Positions 30,908 to 32,957 of a stretch of DNA of 32,957 nucleotides are shown here, one piece after another. The stretch comes from an uncultured Verrucomicrobiota bacterium (GTDB lineage Bacteria; Verrucomicrobiota; Verrucomicrobiia; Limisphaerales; UBA9464). The notes under the pieces were generated by a model, which was not told where the DNA came from, did no database searches, and worked only from the letters and a program-made list of their open reading frames with translations. The stretch is taken from assembly GCA_903842505.1 (NCBI GenBank), contig CAIMMI010000294.1, forward strand, positions 1 through 32,957, given 5' to 3'. Position 1 is the stretch's first letter; each line of letters opens with the position of its first letter. The position numbers and the translations under genes are program-made.

Positions 30908-31041
30908 GGGCGCATCTTGACACTGCCACCGTTTGGAAAGGATTCGGGGCGGCGATGTCCTCATCGCCTTGGGAATAGCTTTGGAACGGCGACGAGGACG
31001 TAGCCACCCCGTTGCACGCGGGGCAGTGTCAAGATGCGCCC
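30908..31041. repeat. 134-bp palindromic element with perfect 20-bp terminal inverted repeats
   Basis: The left end GGGCGCATCTTGACACTGCC (30908-30927) is the exact reverse complement of 31022-31041. Inside, GGCGATGTCCTCATCGCC and GGCGACGAGGACGTAGCC form a further imperfect inverted pair (15 of 18 positions), and the first of these also folds on itself. The 94-bp centre encodes nothing apparent. Size and structure suggest a miniature mobile element or a REP/BIME-type element. No flanking target-site duplication was found by eye. The element ends 55 bp before the start of the following gene. Confidence 0.75.
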
Positions 31042-31096
31042 GCGACCTGACGCCGCCCGGATCGACAGGCACAGCAGTTCCCGGCAAGGTATCCCC

Positions 31097-32452
31097 ATGT
31101 TCCGACGCTTCCGATGGGCGTTCGCTCTCCTGACCGTGATTGCCATCGTCGGCCTCGCTGTCTGGATCTACCAGGCCAGTGTGCCGCGGTTCCCGATCCA
31201 GGAGGTGGTGCTGACCAATGGCACAACCCTTCGACTCGTTTCGGTCCAACTTGGCCTGCGGGACACCGGCCCTTTCCTGCCCTCCTGGAAACAGTGGGCT
31301 TCCGGTTTTCCTGAGAGTTGGACCCGTCGGGTCGGACTCAACATTCCTCCAAGAATCCAGTCCAAGGGCAGCCACCCGCTTCTCACCGTGTGGCTGACCG
31401 CATCGAAGGCGCCCCCCACCCCCGGCCAACCCGCCTACGGTGTGTTCGTGGGGGACGATGACAACAACTTCGCCGGCCCGGTTCACGAAGCAGGATCCAT
31501 CGTCGGCTGGACTCCCGAGATCCCCCACTACGAGGGGCACGGCTTCCCCATCTTCCCACGTCGTTCGCCGGAACTCCGGATCCGCATCTATGACAATCCC
31601 ATCGGGTGGGGTCGGCTGCTGCACGAATTCCGGATTCCCAATCCCGCCTTCGTCTCCACAAAGGCAGTCCCACCGTTCGCGGCCCAACCCCTGCCGCAAA
31701 CCCGAACCTCGGGCGACCTTGAAGCCACGCTCGAGTCCCTGGAGGTCGGGCCCACGCCCGTCGGCATGAAGCTGGGAGACCCCGTGTGGCAACAAACGCA
31801 CCTCGAGTTCACCCTGCGCCAAGGCGGCCATCCCACCACCCATTGGGTCGCACACCGCATCCACCAACTCTCCGACGCAACGGGCAATGAAGGCGAAGGA
31901 ACCGGCCCGCACGGTTGGGCGAATGGACGGGCGTTTCTGTCGTTCGAGCGCTGGTCGCTTCCACTCAGCGAACCTTGGCGGATGCAGGTGGATTTCCGCC
32001 AACGACATGGCTTCGCCACGAATGAGCTCTGGGAATTCCGGAACGTTCCCATTGCAACAGCCACAACCGCACTCATCCCGATCACCAATCGAATGAGCGG
32101 TACCGTGGTCTGGATCAACTCGCTCGAGCACAGCCGCCCGGACGAACTCGGACACATGGGCCTGCGCGGCGTCAACCTCAGCGCGGCAACTGGGTCCCCT
32201 CCGGACGAACGTCGCTGGCGTCTCACGATCGCCAAGGCGATCGACTCCACTGGCCTCGACGTAACTTCGAGCCAAGGGGTCGAGTACGAGGACAACAACG
32301 CGCTCTTGTTCACGTTCAATGTCTCGACCAATGCCACCTCGCTCGACCTCTGGTTGGCCTACGTCCCCGCGCGGACGATGGAATTCACGGCCCAACCCAT
32401 CCGATACACGCCTCGCGTGAAGCTTCCCGCGGGTTCCCCAACTTCCCCCTAG
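31097..32452 (+). CDS. Membrane-anchored hypothetical protein
   Basis: A 451-residue protein that I do not recognise. It has a short basic N-terminus (MFRRFR), one hydrophobic segment at about residues 7-26 (WAFALLTVIAIVGLAVWIY) and a large polar, probably extracytoplasmic, domain with many beta-prone strands. Tryptophan is frequent (for example NPIGWGRLLHEFRIPNP and RWSLPLSEPWRMQVDF). It ends proline-rich (KLPAGSPTSP). No catalytic motif, lipobox or sorting signal is visible. The ATG at 31097 has AAGG 6 nt upstream, and the longer frame from 31034 begins inside the palindromic element. It could be a single-pass anchored protein of a lineage-specific family. Confidence 0.7.
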   Translation: MFRRFRWAFALLTVIAIVGLAVWIYQASVPRFPIQEVVLTNGTTLRLVSVQLGLRDTGPFLPSWKQWASGFPESWTRRVGLNIPPRIQSKGSHPLLTVWLTASKAPPTPGQPAYGVFVGDDDNNFAGPVHEAGSIVGWTPEIPHYEGHGFPIFPRRSPELRIRIYDNPIGWGRLLHEFRIPNPAFVSTKAVPPFAAQPLPQTRTSGDLEATLESLEVGPTPVGMKLGDPVWQQTHLEFTLRQGGHPTTHWVAHRIHQLSDATGNEGEGTGPHGWANGRAFLSFERWSLPLSEPWRMQVDFRQRHGFATNELWEFRNVPIATATTALIPITNRMSGTVVWINSLEHSRPDELGHMGLRGVNLSAATGSPPDERRWRLTIAKAIDSTGLDVTSSQGVEYEDNNALLFTFNVSTNATSLDLWLAYVPARTMEFTAQPIRYTPRVKLPAGSPTSP

Positions 32453-32515
32453 AAGGCCATGGTATCGCGTCTCCAGGTCTGACACAGGCCCAACCGCCAT
32501 TCCCCCACTGCCCGC

Positions 32516-32957
32516 CTATCTCGCGACCGAACTGGGTATCAGCTCCAGTCCACAGAGTTCCGCCGCCTTGCGCTGCCGGGAATCGTACGAGGCGAATGCC
32601 TGGCAACCCGCCTCCAAGGCAGCCGCTACATGCCACAGGTCGAGGCTTCGGGTTCCCAAGGTCGCTGAGAATCTGGCCGAAAGCTGCTCGGCACGGATGA
32701 AGACGGCGGCCAAGTCATACGAGATCCGCTCAAACCGTCCGGCATCCACATCCGCCTTGAACATACGAATGGCGGCCGACTCCTGCGCTTTGGTGACTTC
32801 TCCCCGAAAGCACTTCAGGCGAATCGCATTCGGAATCTCAACCTCGTGCAGATGCGAGTACGCAAACGGCTCCCCGATCCGTTCCAACAGGGCAATGGCC
32901 TCTGCCGAGTCCGCCTCGAGAATGAAGGCCTTCACGAAAACCGCGGTGTCAACGTAC
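32516..32957 (-). CDS. PIN-domain toxin (VapC-like), 5' end cut off by the window edge
   Basis: At least 146 residues of a PIN-domain nuclease. The frame is open to the last base of the window and starts there as YVDTAVFVKAFILEADSAEA, whose Asp is the first catalytic residue of the PIN fold. The apparent GTG start at 32935 is therefore internal. Other acidic-site candidates are the Glu in HLHEVEIPNAI, the Asp in RSLDLWHVAAALEAG and the Asp in ASYDSRQRKAAELCGL, the usual end of VapC. Such proteins are Mg-dependent endoribonucleases in type II toxin-antitoxin modules. The antitoxin gene would be expected just upstream, beyond the window. It converges on the membrane-anchored gene with a 63-bp gap. 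Confidence 0.85.
   Translation of the reverse strand, partial: YVDTAVFVKAFILEADSAEAIALLERIGEPFAYSHLHEVEIPNAIRLKCFRGEVTKAQESAAIRMFKADVDAGRFERISYDLAAVFIRAEQLSARFSATLGTRSLDLWHVAAALEAGCQAFASYDSRQRKAAELCGLELIPSSVAR

Noticed and set aside
1-32957. tRNA or rRNA genes
   Set aside because: No cloverleaf with a GTTCRANNC-type T-arm, or rRNA-like conserved block, was found in the gaps. A covariance-model scan would be decisive.

Overview
The window is high-GC DNA. Its gene content and style suggest a Verrucomicrobiota bacterium, probably of the Limisphaerales/Pedosphaera group (inference). The signs are giant secreted proteins built from Ig-like, delta-60, BNR and LamG repeats, a Tat-exported sugar isomerase-like protein next to a Gfo/Idh/MocA oxidoreductase, a single-chain glycyl-tRNA synthetase, and intergenic spaces packed with short dispersed repeats. 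I saw no rRNA or tRNA gene, transposase, phage gene or CRISPR array.

Layout. 1-3043 is housekeeping: the 3' end of prmA (+), converging on an AI-2E family transporter and glycyl-tRNA synthetase (both -). 3253-6048 holds the Tat-exported TIM-barrel protein and the Gfo/Idh/MocA oxidoreductase (both -), separated by a repeat-filled spacer. 6222-10237 is a coupled pair (+): a polytopic membrane protein with a TPR tail, and a GT4 glycosyltransferase whose ATG overlaps the upstream stop. 10415-14013 has a predicted outer-membrane beta-barrel and a secreted metzincin protease with PPC and PKD domains. A lipid kinase (-) and a small YdcH/DUF465 protein (+) follow. 16010-21879 is a tripartite RND efflux system in the order membrane-fusion lipoprotein, HAE1-type pump, TolC-type lipoprotein. 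21938-24262 (-) encodes an exported protein with a possible caspase-like His/Cys pair and a TIG domain. 24662-30530 (+) is a giant repeat protein gene broken by an in-frame TAA and a one-base frameshift. 31097-32452 is an unrecognised membrane-anchored protein. The window ends in a PIN-domain (VapC-like) toxin gene running off the edge.

The most unusual material is in three places. (1) The giant surface-protein gene reads as one protein of about 1955 residues if two lesions are repaired. (2) Several unrelated families of short repeats fill almost every intergenic gap: a roughly 60-bp element starting TTGAAACTTGAATCT, an ATCTGTGTAATCTGTG family, a CGCGGAG/CTCCGCG family, and a duplicated 146-bp block with CTTCGCGCGAAG palindromes. 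(3) A 134-bp palindromic element with perfect 20-bp ends resembles a MITE or BIME. The caspase-like/TIG protein is the best candidate for an undescribed protein type. I did not find convincing evidence of a complete new multi-gene system.

All calls come from reading the sequence and from memory of protein families. No database search was run.
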